Source: Anaerolineales bacterium HSG24
Lineage (GTDB): Bacteria; Chloroflexota; Anaerolineae; 4572-78; J111
Direction of reading: 5' to 3'
Length of the DNA stretch: 33,840 bases
NCBI GenBank assembly: GCA_030377895.1
Contig: JAUCGB010000041.1
Location: forward strand, 1 to 33,840
Shown: positions 21,625 through 29,824 of the stretch, piece by piece
Layout of the letters: each line of letters begins with the position of its first letter
How positions within the stretch are numbered: the first letter of the stretch is position 1
Position numbers and translations under genes: made by a program
The notes under the pieces: generated by a model
What the model was told of the DNA's origin: nothing
The model's input: only the letters and a program-made list of their open reading frames with translations
Database searches by the model: none

Positions 21625-22332
21625 TCAATCAAACATATCAGACAGGTCATCCCATGCTTTGTTACGAATAATCTGTTGCAAATCTTCTTCATAACTAAGC
21701 TCTTCATTAACAGCACTCACAGCCAGTTCAAGGATATCGTCACCATACGGGCGTTGTCCCATCTTATTCATCTCCTTTTTGATAGACGATTGCGTAACCT
21801 GAAACTTTTTGGTGTTCGGAGATTTGCGCTTACACAGCGCAACAGCGATGTCAGCTAATCGAACCGCTAACTCTTGAACTTGTCGGTCTCCCATTGGGCC
21901 AACCGCTTTGGGAGAATCTTGAAACTCGATGTAGATGCTATTAGCAATTTGATACCGGAACCATGCTTCCCATGTCTTTTCTTTCGGATCCTGATAGAAA
22001 CGAGTGATGGGGATCTCATCGTAATCATCGTCATCGTAATCATCATCGTCATCGTCGTCATCATAATCAAGGTCATCATAATCAAGGTCATAATCATTCG
22101 CGGACATAGAGGGCGTGTTCCTTAACATATTTGTCCAGCCCAAACTGACAATCAGAATCGTCAAAAAGCCCAACACAGAGCCTTGAAAAAGGTTAAAGTA
22201 GGTGGGAAAAAGCCAAGTTAGTAACCAGCCAATACCAATCCCACCAGCCAAGACAACTCCTCCAGAGACGGTAATAACAGCGACAAACAAGAGCACAATC
22301 AACACGGTTGAGGTAGTAGTAATAAATTTCAT
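21625..22332 (-). CDS. Two-helix membrane protein with poly-acidic linker, hypothetical
   Basis: The 235-residue protein has membrane helices at about residues 6-38 and 42-66. A striking acidic stretch follows at about 80-107, built of Asp, Tyr and Leu and encoded by GAT/GAC tandem repeats. The C-terminal cytoplasmic or soluble part of about 125 residues includes 'WEAWFRYQIANSIYIEFQD' and a two-helix end (IKKEMNKMGQRPYGDDILEL). The C-terminal part has normal composition and is likely a real domain, but I do not recognise it. The terminator at 22409-22445 separates it from the next upstream gene. Confidence 0.55.
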   Translation of the reverse strand: MKFITTTSTVLIVLLFVAVITVSGGVVLAGGIGIGWLLTWLFPTYFNLFQGSVLGFLTILIVSLGWTNMLRNTPSMSANDYDLDYDDLDYDDDDDDDDYDDDDYDEIPITRFYQDPKEKTWEAWFRYQIANSIYIEFQDSPKAVGPMGDRQVQELAVRLADIAVALCKRKSPNTKKFQVTQSSIKKEMNKMGQRPYGDDILELAVSAVNEELSYEEDLQQIIRNKAWDDLSDMFD

Positions 22333-22408
22333 AGAGCAAATACCTTATCCATCCTTGTAAAATATTTTAAGGGCGAAGTATACCACACTCTAGCCAACAA
22401 TCCTAATC

Positions 22409-22445
22409 AAAAAAGCCCATTCCTACGTAAAGGAACGAGCTTTTT
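22409..22445 (-). terminator. Intrinsic terminator (bidirectional)
   Basis: AAAAAAGCCCATTCC (22409-22423) pairs with GGAACGAGCTTTTT (22432-22445) with two mismatches. Read on the minus strand the stem ends in GGGCTTTTTTGATT. It would stop transcripts from the 22673-26086 gene before the acidic membrane protein gene. Confidence 0.7.
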
Positions 22446-22672
22446 GGACATGGTTCAAATGGCGGAAATGATCTTTACAAATTAGGTATGGCGATAGATT
22501 ACGTAGGGGCGGAGTCATCAATATCCACCACCGAGGGCGACGCAAATTCAATCCCTCGCACCTCGGTGATGGGAAACCCCGACTGAGCGGGGAAGGTTTG
22601 TAAGCAGATCCAAGAGTTCCTTTTTGATGGGCTAACTTTGATGGATGAGCTTTTCTAATAGACTACCACCTT
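22446..22672. other. Gap with paired sequences and one CRISPR-repeat-like word, no gene seen
   Basis: CACCGAGG and CCTCGGTG pair across about 40 bases, followed by CCCCGACTGAGCGGGG. The stretch TTCAATCCCTCGCACCTCGG, continuing TGATGGGAAAC, has the look of a CRISPR repeat (TTCAATCCC start, GGGAAAC end) but occurs only once. No open frame with a ribosome-binding site is present. Confidence 0.4.
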
Positions 22673-25600
22673 TTATTCAGTCACATCATTAAATGTCAAC
22701 GTCGCAGTGTCGATGACATTTACAGTTCCAATTGCAGTTTTAAGAGCATCATAATCTACATCTATTGTACTTTGAGTAGGCAGAGATGATGGTGTTTCTG
22801 ATAAGGCATATAGGGTTATCGTATACTCATGAGAACCTGTACTTGGTGAACATGGAGACGTATAGGAGACTCCAGCGCCATCTTTATTAGCTCCCATAAA
22901 CCAATCACCGTCGTCAGCCTCACCATGAGGTATCTCCGTGACCGAGGGGTCAATAGCCCAAAGTAGCAAATATGAGTTTGCATTCGAGGTATCGTCAGGG
23001 TTTGGATAATGGTGCATGATCACCGCCAACGAGCCTGTTGAATCAGGTACGTTAGACCATGATAAAGGAATAGATTTTTCTACACTATCCACCTTTTCTT
23101 CACATTTGTAAGCATCAAGGAGTTCTCCATTAGAAACTGCACTACTCGTTAAAGTAAAGTCTGTTGTTGCGTCTGGTGTTGCTGTTGGTGTACTGGTTGG
23201 TGTTGATGTTTCTGTCCCGAACAAGAAATCCGTGTTCGATATGACAGGCATGTTATCCAACGGTGCAGAGTATAAAAATGCACCTGAGCAAGCGATAGTA
23301 TTCCACTCCTCCCGAATTTCTACTAGTCGTGCCCTCTGCTCGCTGGTGAGAGTTTTGTCTACCTCGGCAAAGTTGACCGCATAGTTATAAACAATCTCGC
23401 CGTCCTGCTCTCCATAAGTTCCCGCCGAAGACAGTATGGTGGCCTCGTCTACCGTTTCCTCCGTTATGAATTTTCGCAGTTGAGTAGACATCTCCTCCCT
23501 TGTATCCACAATGTCATTCAGTGTATCTCGCTGGATATCCACCAAGCCTGTCACCAACTGTGACTGTGTGATATTCAGCGTCGCCAAAAAATCGGCCCCC
23601 ATTTGGGCGGTTAAGTCGGAAGGAATGGTAAAACTAATACCGGGGCCGCTCGCCATCGCTGGCATATCTTTCATATAAAAGGAGCCAAAGTAAGTCCCCT
23701 GCCGCTCCGGGCAGAAATAGGTATCCGCCTCGACGGAACCGGCGTACCAACTATACATCTCACTGGCATAGGTCATCACGGCCACGTTTTCCCCTTTGCT
23801 GAGACTAAGACCCTCAAGCGGGTCTGACAGGGTGCTATCCCAATTCCCTACACCATTCAAGACCGTCAAAGCATCCAACTTCGCCTTTTGCTCTGTGGTT
23901 AAAGACCTCAAAATAGTGCCCAGTGCCTCTGCTCGGTCGTAACTGATTTGCCCGTCAATCTCGTATATTTGAGCCGAGTAGGCCATCACCGCGCTTTTAT
24001 CAAGTCCCGTAGTCCCCGTTGGTACATCTTCCTCCAAGTGGCGACGGAATCCCTTCATCAACGGAAAACGTCCGTAGGCATAGCTATCAATCATGTCTAT
24101 CTGGCCCTTAGCTAGAGTTATCATCTGCTGAGTCTGGCTATCGTCCAAGATATTCAGAATATTGTAAGCAATGATAGTCACAAAATCGGTGTTATGTCCC
24201 ATTTCGGTAGGGTCGTTATCACGCAAATATTGGAAGCCGGAAAAATCAGCCACTTTTCCGGGTGGCAAAAAACTATCAGAGCATAAATCACCGGTCAGGA
24301 AGGCAAGCGCATCAAAAGCAATGGTGTTCTTTTGGGCCTCATCAGACAAAGTTTGACTGATATTCATACCCGTACCACCTGGCGTTGCGGCTGGCGTAGC
24401 ACTGCCACTTGGTGTAACACTGCCACTTGGCGTTGCAGTTGGTGTGGTATCTGATGGTGAGCTACCTTTAACCTGCATCGAAATGGTGTAAACAGAGGTG
24501 CGGGCAGTTATAAAAAGCGTTTGGTTATCTGGTCCGCCAAACGTGATATTGGTCGGTTTGGTCGATTCAGGAACAGCAATCGTTTCGATTAGAGTACCGG
24601 ATGAGTCATACACTGATACCCCACTATCCTCTGCGAGGTAAATGTTCCCGTTTGCATCAATCGTCATGCCATCAGCCCCCACCGAGACAAACAATGTCTT
24701 ATCGGTCAGGCTACCGTTTTCGGCGATGGTGTAGCGGTAGGTTTCACCGGCTCCGTGGTCGGTCACATAGAGTGTCACACCATCAGCCGTGCCGATGATG
24801 CCGTTGGGTCTAACCAGGTCATCAATAACCCGCACAAGATTATCCCGTTTGGGCGTTAGATAATAGACATATTCCCCCTCCTGCGCTCTACCACTACTAT
24901 AAATCGGGTCAGAAAAATAAACACCATCTTTAGCATCAACCCATAGGTCGTTAGGCTGGTTGAATGACGCATCGTTGTACTTATCAGCCAACACTGTTAC
25001 ATTGCCTTCCGAATCTATGGAGACCAACTGCTGATTTCCGCCTTGGCAAGCCAGTAGATTACCCGTTGAATCAAAGAAAAGGCCGTTGGCCCCACCTGAA
25101 TCTTCGAGAAATGTTGATATTTGACCATCCAGCGACCATTTGTAGATACTGTTGGCAGAAATATCTGTAAAGTAAACATTACCTTCGGTATCGACGGCTG
25201 GCCCTTCGGTGAACTGATAGTCACCGGATAGTTTGACCACCGTTGCTCCGGGTGATACCACACCTGTTGTCGTTGAACTGGTAGGCGTAGATGTCAAGGT
25301 GGCGGTATCGCCGGTTGCTGTTGGTGTTGAGGTAGATGTCGAGGTAGTCACATCATTAAATGTCAAAACTGCCGTGTCGATGACATTTACAGTTCCAATT
25401 GCAGTTTTAAGAACATCATAGTCCACATCTATTGTACTTTGAGTAGGCAGAGATGATGGTGTTTCTGATAAGGCATATAGGATTATCGTATACTCATGAG
25501 AACCTGCACTTGGTGAACATGGAGACGTATAGGAGACCGCATTTCCATCTTTATTAGCTCCCATGAACCAACTACCATCGTCAGCCCCACCATAAGCTAT

Positions 25601-26086
25601 TTCTGTAACCGATGGGTCAATACCCCAAAGTAGCAAATATGAATTTGCTTTCGAGGTATCGTCAGGGTTTGGATAATGGTGCATAATCACCGCCAACGAG
25701 CCTGTTGAATCAGGCACGTTAGACCATGATAAAGGAATAGATTCTTCTACACCATCCACCTTTTCTTCACATTTGTAAGCATCGAGGAGTTCTCCATTAG
25801 AAACTGCGATACTTGTTAGCGTAAAATCAGTTGTGTCTGACGTTGCGGTGGGCGTAGATGTCGAGGTGGTGGTTCCACCAGTTGCGGTTGGTGTTACGGT
25901 CAAGGTTGATTCTGGGGAGGTACTGGGGTAATTTTTGAGAACGAGTGGCAGATAGATATACTTATCCCCCTCCTCTTGAGCGTAAACGGTGTTCATAAAT
26001 GGAAGGGCCGACAAGAGAGAAACCAGCAGACCTATCACCATTAATAACATGTACAACTTGGTACGACTGTTAGCTTGACAATACAT
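22673..26086 (-). CDS. Secreted mosaic protein: PEBP, SMP-30 beta-propeller, helical LTxxQ-like domain, PEBP
   Basis: ATG 26086 follows AAAGGGGA. The 1137-residue protein has a signal peptide ending near residue 36 (VYAQ) and the YLPLVLKN motif at 45-52. Domains: residues 88-247 PEBP (YbhB/YbcL-like) and 283-540 an SMP-30/gluconolactonase-like propeller, with the family's metal ligands at Glu294 (TEGP), Asn379 (QPND), Asn428 (RPNG) and Asp472 (ADGM). Residues about 574-955 are an all-helical domain with LTxxQ-like words (LTTEQKAKL, LTSEQRARL), and 977-1137 are a second PEBP. Thr/Ser/Pro linkers separate them. The propeller family hydrolyses sugar lactones or phosphotriesters. The helical domain is shared with the next upstream gene and is not recognised. 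PEBP domains here have Cys106/Cys190-type pairs that may form a disulfide. Confidence 0.8.
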   Translation of the reverse strand: MYCQANSRTKLYMLLMVIGLLVSLLSALPFMNTVYAQEEGDKYIYLPLVLKNYPSTSPESTLTVTPTATGGTTTSTSTPTATSDTTDFTLTSIAVSNGELLDAYKCEEKVDGVEESIPLSWSNVPDSTGSLAVIMHHYPNPDDTSKANSYLLLWGIDPSVTEIAYGGADDGSWFMGANKDGNAVSYTSPCSPSAGSHEYTIILYALSETPSSLPTQSTIDVDYDVLKTAIGTVNVIDTAVLTFNDVTTSTSTSTPTATGDTATLTSTPTSSTTTGVVSPGATVVKLSGDYQFTEGPAVDTEGNVYFTDISANSIYKWSLDGQISTFLEDSGGANGLFFDSTGNLLACQGGNQQLVSIDSEGNVTVLADKYNDASFNQPNDLWVDAKDGVYFSDPIYSSGRAQEGEYVYYLTPKRDNLVRVIDDLVRPNGIIGTADGVTLYVTDHGAGETYRYTIAENGSLTDKTLFVSVGADGMTIDANGNIYLAEDSGVSVYDSSGTLIETIAVPESTKPTNITFGGPDNQTLFITARTSVYTISMQVKGSSPSDTTPTATPSGSVTPSGSATPAATPGGTGMNISQTLSDEAQKNTIAFDALAFLTGDLCSDSFLPPGKVADFSGFQYLRDNDPTEMGHNTDFVTIIAYNILNILDDSQTQQMITLAKGQIDMIDSYAYGRFPLMKGFRRHLEEDVPTGTTGLDKSAVMAYSAQIYEIDGQISYDRAEALGTILRSLTTEQKAKLDALTVLNGVGNWDSTLSDPLEGLSLSKGENVAVMTYASEMYSWYAGSVEADTYFCPERQGTYFGSFYMKDMPAMASGPGISFTIPSDLTAQMGADFLATLNITQSQLVTGLVDIQRDTLNDIVDTREEMSTQLRKFITEETVDEATILSSAGTYGEQDGEIVYNYAVNFAEVDKTLTSEQRARLVEIREEWNTIACSGAFLYSAPLDNMPVISNTDFLFGTETSTPTSTPTATPDATTDFTLTSSAVSNGELLDAYKCEEKVDSVEKSIPLSWSNVPDSTGSLAVIMHHYPNPDDTSNANSYLLLWAIDPSVTEIPHGEADDGDWFMGANKDGAGVSYTSPCSPSTGSHEYTITLYALSETPSSLPTQSTIDVDYDALKTAIGTVNVIDTATLTFNDVTE
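22676..23158 (-). repeat. PEBP-encoding DNA copy A
   Basis: This codes for residues 977-1137 of the mosaic protein. It is nearly identical in DNA sequence to copies B (25346-25825) and C (28309-28791), including long stretches without change such as TCATTAAATGTCAACGTCGC in A and C. Confidence 0.85.
25346..25825 (-). repeat. PEBP-encoding DNA copy B
   Basis: This codes for residues 88-247 of the mosaic protein. It differs from A at scattered bases, several of which change residues (for example IAYGGADDGSW against IPHGEADDGDW). Confidence 0.85.
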
Positions 26087-26156
26087 AAAAAAATCCCCTT
26101 TTTGGTTATTTGAGGTGTTACCCTCTACAATTTTAGATAAAGCTGACCAGATAAAT

Positions 26157-26306
26157 TGTAGTGGTCAGTTTTATGTTGAAAACCATGTCATACTGAGCCA
26201 AAGGCGAAGTATCCACCCGAATCTACCTAAATTCGGGTAAGAGAGACCCTTCGCACAAAACGCTCAGGGTGACATGATCTTTTTCAACATCAAACTGACC
26301 ACTACA
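26157..26306. mobile_element. 150-base element with 26-bp terminal inverted repeats
   Basis: TGTAGTGGTCAGTTTTATGT (26157 onwards, 26 bases) is complementary at 25 of 26 positions to 26281-26306. Inside is a second inverted pair, CATGTCATACTGAG / CTCAGGGTGACATG, and a CCGAAT/ATTCGG centre, so it can fold as one long hairpin. It occupies the gap between the mosaic gene and the lipoprotein gene. Confidence 0.75.
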
Positions 26307-26331
26307 CAAAATTCGATAAATCGACAATTAA

Positions 26332-27885
26332 TTAGGGCATTTCAAATAAGAAGTCACTATTCTCAATTTCTGGGCTGTTGATTTTGTCAGAATAAACATA
26401 AATGTCATTTTCGGCGCAGGGATAAGCATCTAAATCTCTCAACTTCATCAGGTTACCCATTTGTTCAGCGTCTATGGTCTGACCAACTGTCGCAAAATGC
26501 GTTGCGTAGTAATAGACATTTTCTCCATCTAATGCCCCATACTGTGTTGCCAAAGATATAACTAAGGCTTCATCAATGCTCTCTTGCGTCAAATACTTTC
26601 GTAATTCGGTTGATATTGCTCTGCGGACATCAACAATGCCGTGCAAGTTATTTTTTTGGATACTAACCAGACCTGTTATTAATTCCTGTTGCGGTTGGGT
26701 TAATAACGTTAGAAGTGTGGCTCCTTTATTTCCGGTAATAGTTTCATCAATTTTATACCCAGCCTTGCCCATTGCTGGCGCGTCTTTCATATAAAATGAG
26801 CCAAAATATGTTCCTTGGCGTTCAGGAGCAAAATAGGTATCTGCTTCAACTGACCCGGCATACCACCCAAACATTTCACTGGCATAAGTCATAACCAAAA
26901 CATGTTCATCATGAGAAAGAGAGCGCTTATCTACTTGGTCTGCCATTGGTTGCCACGATGCGAAGCCTCCTTTTACCATTTCATCAAGTTGTTGAAGCTG
27001 ATTTTCATCTAACGATCTGATAATATTTCCAAATAGTTTAGCCCGTTGCATACTAATTTGAGCGTCCAATTCGTATATATCTTCTGAGTAGGCAATGACG
27101 GCACTTTTACTTAACCCACTACTGCCTGCTGGGATGTCCCCCTTAAACTGGCGACGAAACGCTTTTATGAGCGGAAACCTTTTATAGGCATAATCATTAA
27201 TAAGCACTGCCTGTGTTTTTGCCACAGCAATCAGTTGTGTCTTTTGTTCATCATTAAGAATATGTAGCACATTATTAGCATTATTGGTTAAAAAATCAGT
27301 ATTGTGCCCCATTCCATTTGGAGTGACATCTCTTAAATATTGAAATCCAAAAAAGTCTGCCACTTTTCCTGGTGGCAGAAATGAATCACTACACATATTA
27401 CCAGTTAAAAAAGCGAGCGCGTCAAAAGCAATCGTTGTTTCTTGTGCTTTGTCCGATAAAGCTTGTTCAATACTATAACCACTTTTTCTACCGTTTCTAC
27501 CGAGGTTTGGTTCGGAATCCACTTTTACCGACTCTGCATTCCTGTTTGGGGCACAAGCAAGCAGGCCGGGTTTATCATTACAAACACCTTGACTAACCCC
27601 TCCCCGATCATCAAATTCGCATACATCCCCCATAGATTTACTGATACAAGCATCAATTGCTACTTGTGGCGGCATCCTTTCACCTTGTTGTGGCACGTTT
27701 TGCGATGGTGGTTCCAGCACCCTTGTTTCTTCTGCTACCTCTTTAGGTAGTTGTTGCTCAAAAATCGCCTTTTCCCTGGCTTCAATTTGTTGTGGTTTTC
27801 TCGGTGGAGGCCGTCTACAAGCAACTAAGCCTACAATCATAAGGTTCAATATTATCAGAAAAATACCTATTTTAATATAGTTCAT
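26332..27885 (-). CDS. Lipoprotein with Cys-rich motif and the same helical LTxxQ-like domain
   Basis: I place the start at ATG 27885 (MNYIKIGIFLIILNLMIVGL), which gives a compact lipoprotein signal with lipobox LVAC at Cys23; ATG 27945 would add 20 residues. Neither has a clear ribosome-binding site. The 517-residue product then has a Pro/Gln-rich spacer and a Cys-rich segment (ACISKSMGDVCEFDDRGG ... GVCNDKPGLLACAP) with four Cys, probably disulfide-bonded. From about residue 135 to the end is a domain clearly homologous to residues 574-955 of the mosaic protein: both share 'TIAFDALAFLTG..CSDSFLPPGKVADF.GFQYLRD', 'YASEM..WYAGSVEADTYF.PERQGTYFGSFYMKD' and an ending in NSDFLF/NTDFLF. Function unknown; probably in the same process as the mosaic protein. 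Confidence 0.75.
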   Translation of the reverse strand: MNYIKIGIFLIILNLMIVGLVACRRPPPRKPQQIEAREKAIFEQQLPKEVAEETRVLEPPSQNVPQQGERMPPQVAIDACISKSMGDVCEFDDRGGVSQGVCNDKPGLLACAPNRNAESVKVDSEPNLGRNGRKSGYSIEQALSDKAQETTIAFDALAFLTGNMCSDSFLPPGKVADFFGFQYLRDVTPNGMGHNTDFLTNNANNVLHILNDEQKTQLIAVAKTQAVLINDYAYKRFPLIKAFRRQFKGDIPAGSSGLSKSAVIAYSEDIYELDAQISMQRAKLFGNIIRSLDENQLQQLDEMVKGGFASWQPMADQVDKRSLSHDEHVLVMTYASEMFGWYAGSVEADTYFAPERQGTYFGSFYMKDAPAMGKAGYKIDETITGNKGATLLTLLTQPQQELITGLVSIQKNNLHGIVDVRRAISTELRKYLTQESIDEALVISLATQYGALDGENVYYYATHFATVGQTIDAEQMGNLMKLRDLDAYPCAENDIYVYSDKINSPEIENSDFLFEMP

Positions 27886-28002
27886 GTTATATTTATGGTT
27901 TTGTTGAAATGAGAGCGAGTTTTTGATTGACGGATTGGCGATCATACCATGTTTATTCGCAACTCAATAGCAATGTCCATGCTATCATTATATCTGAAAA
28001 TG

Positions 28003-28125
28003 CGGTATAAGGATTATGTCAAGTTTTTAGTATAACATTCGGTCAAAATAGTAGCTTCTGAAACAAGAAATGGCCTATTTTGCGCGAAAAACCTATTTAT
28101 TTTGATTGACATAACGCTTATACCG
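28003..28125. repeat. 123-base inverted-repeat element
   Basis: CGGTATAAGGATTATGTCAA (28003-28022) pairs with 28106-28125 (complement CGGTATAAGCGTTATGTCAA), three mismatches in 20. The interior has a weaker symmetry around AGGCCATTT/AAATGGCCT. No coding content. Confidence 0.6.
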
Positions 28126-28173
28126 TAACTTCAGTATTATATCATTACCAACCTAAAAACACAATAGCATATT

Positions 28174-28215
28174 AGATGACATCAACCTCTCTATTTGAGG
28201 AGGTTGATGTCATCT
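28174..28215. terminator. Perfect 16-bp hairpin, possible terminator of the single-PEBP gene
   Basis: AGATGACATCAACCTC (28174-28189) pairs exactly with GAGGTTGATGTCATCT (28200-28215) around a 10-base loop. It lies about 90 bases after the stop at 28306. The T-run is poor (CTAATATG), so termination is plausible, not certain. Confidence 0.5.
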
Positions 28216-28305
28216 TGGGCCATGTCAGCCAGATATTCAAGGAGAAAAACACACCTTGAAAGACGTTGAATCACCGAATCGCTTGTACTAGATAGCTCTT
28301 ACCTT

Positions 28306-29079
28306 TTATTCAGTCACATCATTAAATGTCAACGTCGCAGTGTCGATGACATTTACAGTTCCAATTGCAGTTTTAAGAACATCATAATCCACATCTATTG
28401 TACTTTGAGTAGGAAGAGATGATGGTGTTTCTGATAAGGCATATAGGGTTATCGTATACTCATGAGAACCTTCACTTGGTGAACATGGAGACGTATAGGA
28501 GACTCCAGCACCATCTTTATTAGCTCCCATAAACCAATCGCCGTCGTCAGCCTCACCATGAGGTATCTCCGTGACCGATGGGGCAATAGCCCAAAGTAGC
28601 AAATATGAACTTATCTTCGAGGTATCATCAGGGTTTGGATAATGGTGCATGATCACCGCTAATGAGCCTGTTGAAGAAGGCACGTTAGACCATGATAAAG
28701 GAATGGAATCTTCTACGCCATCCACCTTTTCTTCACACTTATAATCCGCAAGGAGTTCTCCATTAGAAACGGCACTACTCGTTAGCGTAAAATCTGTTGT
28801 TGGGGTTGCGGTTTCGTCGATTGCTGTTGGTGTTGAGGTGGCGGTTTCACTACTGGACGTAGATGTAGCGGTTGGAGTAGATGTTGCGGTTAAGCTTGAT
28901 TCTGGATAATTTTTAAGAACAAGTGGTAGGTAGACATACTCATCCCAATCCTCATCATCATCCCCATCTTGCGCGTAAATGGTGCTTATGGCTGAAAAAC
29001 TCCACAAAAGCGAAACCAGTAAACCTGTTACCATTAATAATACATACAACTTGGTACGACTGTTAGATTGACAATACAT
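28306..29079 (-). CDS. Secreted single-domain PEBP (YbhB/YbcL-like) protein
   Basis: ATG 29079 follows AAGGAG. The 257-residue protein has a signal peptide ending near residue 37 (IYAQ), an acidic stretch, the YLPLVLKN motif at 50-57, a Thr/Ser/Pro linker, and a PEBP domain at 97-257. The domain has the 'YKCEEKVDGVEDSIPLSWSN', 'LAVIMHHYPNPDDTS' and 'YTSPCSPSEGSHEYTITLYA' blocks. Bacterial PEBPs bind phosphorylated or anionic ligands and some inhibit proteases, but the DPDxP/HW ligand motif of classical YbhB is altered here. The signal peptide, the 5' untranslated region and the PEBP-coding DNA are almost copies of those in the 1137-residue mosaic gene. Confidence 0.8.
   Translation of the reverse strand: MYCQSNSRTKLYVLLMVTGLLVSLLWSFSAISTIYAQDGDDDEDWDEYVYLPLVLKNYPESSLTATSTPTATSTSSSETATSTPTAIDETATPTTDFTLTSSAVSNGELLADYKCEEKVDGVEDSIPLSWSNVPSSTGSLAVIMHHYPNPDDTSKISSYLLLWAIAPSVTEIPHGEADDGDWFMGANKDGAGVSYTSPCSPSEGSHEYTITLYALSETPSSLPTQSTIDVDYDVLKTAIGTVNVIDTATLTFNDVTE
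28309..28791 (-). repeat. PEBP-encoding DNA copy C
   Basis: This codes for residues 97-257 of the single-PEBP protein. It is closest to copy A, with which it shares the IPHGEADDGDW coding variant and the same 3' end at the stop codon. Confidence 0.85.
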
Positions 29080-29134
29080 AAAAAATCTCCTTTTTAGTTA
29101 TTTGAGGTGTTACCCTCTACAATTTTAGGGCTAT

Positions 29135-29267
29135 GATCTTCGTTTCGGCCATTACCCATCATGTCATTCTGAGCGTAATTTGCGAAGAATCTCTCCAAAT
29201 CTACATCATGAGGAGACTCTTCACTCCACTTCGTTCCGCTCAGAGAGACATGGCCCAAACGAAAATC
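29135..29267. repeat. 133-base inverted-repeat element
   Basis: The outer pair GATCTTCGTTTCGGCC / GGCCCAAACGAAAATC and an inner pair CATGTCATTCTGAGCG / CGCTCAGAGAGACATG give a nested hairpin. The inner words resemble those inside the element at 26157-26306. It separates the single-PEBP gene from the split nuclease gene. Confidence 0.6.
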
Positions 29268-29297
29268 AAGGTTACTACTCTCTCGCTACCCGACTTC

Positions 29298-29801
29298 TTA
29301 CTTCGTATCTTTTAGCTGTTGTTGTAACTCGGCAATCATTTTTTGTTGCTCGGCAACTACTTTGTCCTTCTCGTCCAAGGCTTTGTCTTTCTCATCCAAG
29401 GCTTGTCGTTGCTCGTCCAAGGCTTCATCCTTCTCAGCAATCAGTTGTTCCATCATGGCAAACTCCTCCAATATCTCATCCTCAGCCTGCATAATGCGCC
29501 TCACCTCCGGCGTTGCGATGGCTGTTTGCAATCGTCGAGTTATTTGCCAGTACTTCTCTGGATAATACGACTCCTTGAAATTCATAATCCGTTTATCATC
29601 GGTGATCCAACGTTGGTCAAAAATCATTAGCAATTGCTCCACCTCACTCTTATAGTCAGGATGGAGATAAGGAATCTGTATCACATAACTGTCATGGGTC
29701 AGACTTTCAATAAACTCCTCACGAGTTTGAATTTCCTCACCGGTGGTCACATCATAGTATTGTCGGGCCACCTTAATTACCGGGGCTGTGGTTTTCTTCA
29801 A
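29298..29801 (-). pseudogene. Rpn-like nuclease, C-terminal part after a frameshift
   Basis: The 167-residue frame begins 'MKKTTAPVIKVARQYYDVTT', but the same frame is open further upstream and there reads KKKALPIVTIYFLGHSLKKT, the normal internal sequence of the family. Thus it is the second part of the gene that starts at 30217, not a separate protein. It ends in a long heptad coiled coil (LDEQRQALDEKDKALDEKDK) typical of the C terminus of Rpn/PD-(D/E)XK transposase-like nucleases in Chloroflexota and cyanobacteria. Confidence 0.75.
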
Positions 29802-29824
29802 TGAATGACCAAGAAAATATATCG

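Larger units (their letters stand above)
27946..28305. other. 360-base gap with an inverted-repeat element and a 16-bp hairpin
   Basis: The gap contains the inverted-repeat element at 28003-28125 and the perfect hairpin at 28174-28215. No gene with a start signal is seen. The AT-rich sequence next to 27946 is the probable promoter area of the lipoprotein gene, but no clear -35/-10 pair can be defended. Confidence 0.5.

Noticed and set aside
22530..22575. CRISPR-repeat-like word (TTCAATCCC ... GGGAAAC)
   Set aside because: Only one copy is present, with no second repeat at spacer distance and no cas gene in the window. It may be an orphan or chance similarity.
22490..22620. Possible riboswitch or structured leader upstream of the acidic membrane protein
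   Set aside because: The paired segments (CACCGAGG/CCTCGGTG, CCCC/GGGG) do not match any riboswitch core I can recognise, and the terminator at 22409-22445 lies between this region and the gene.
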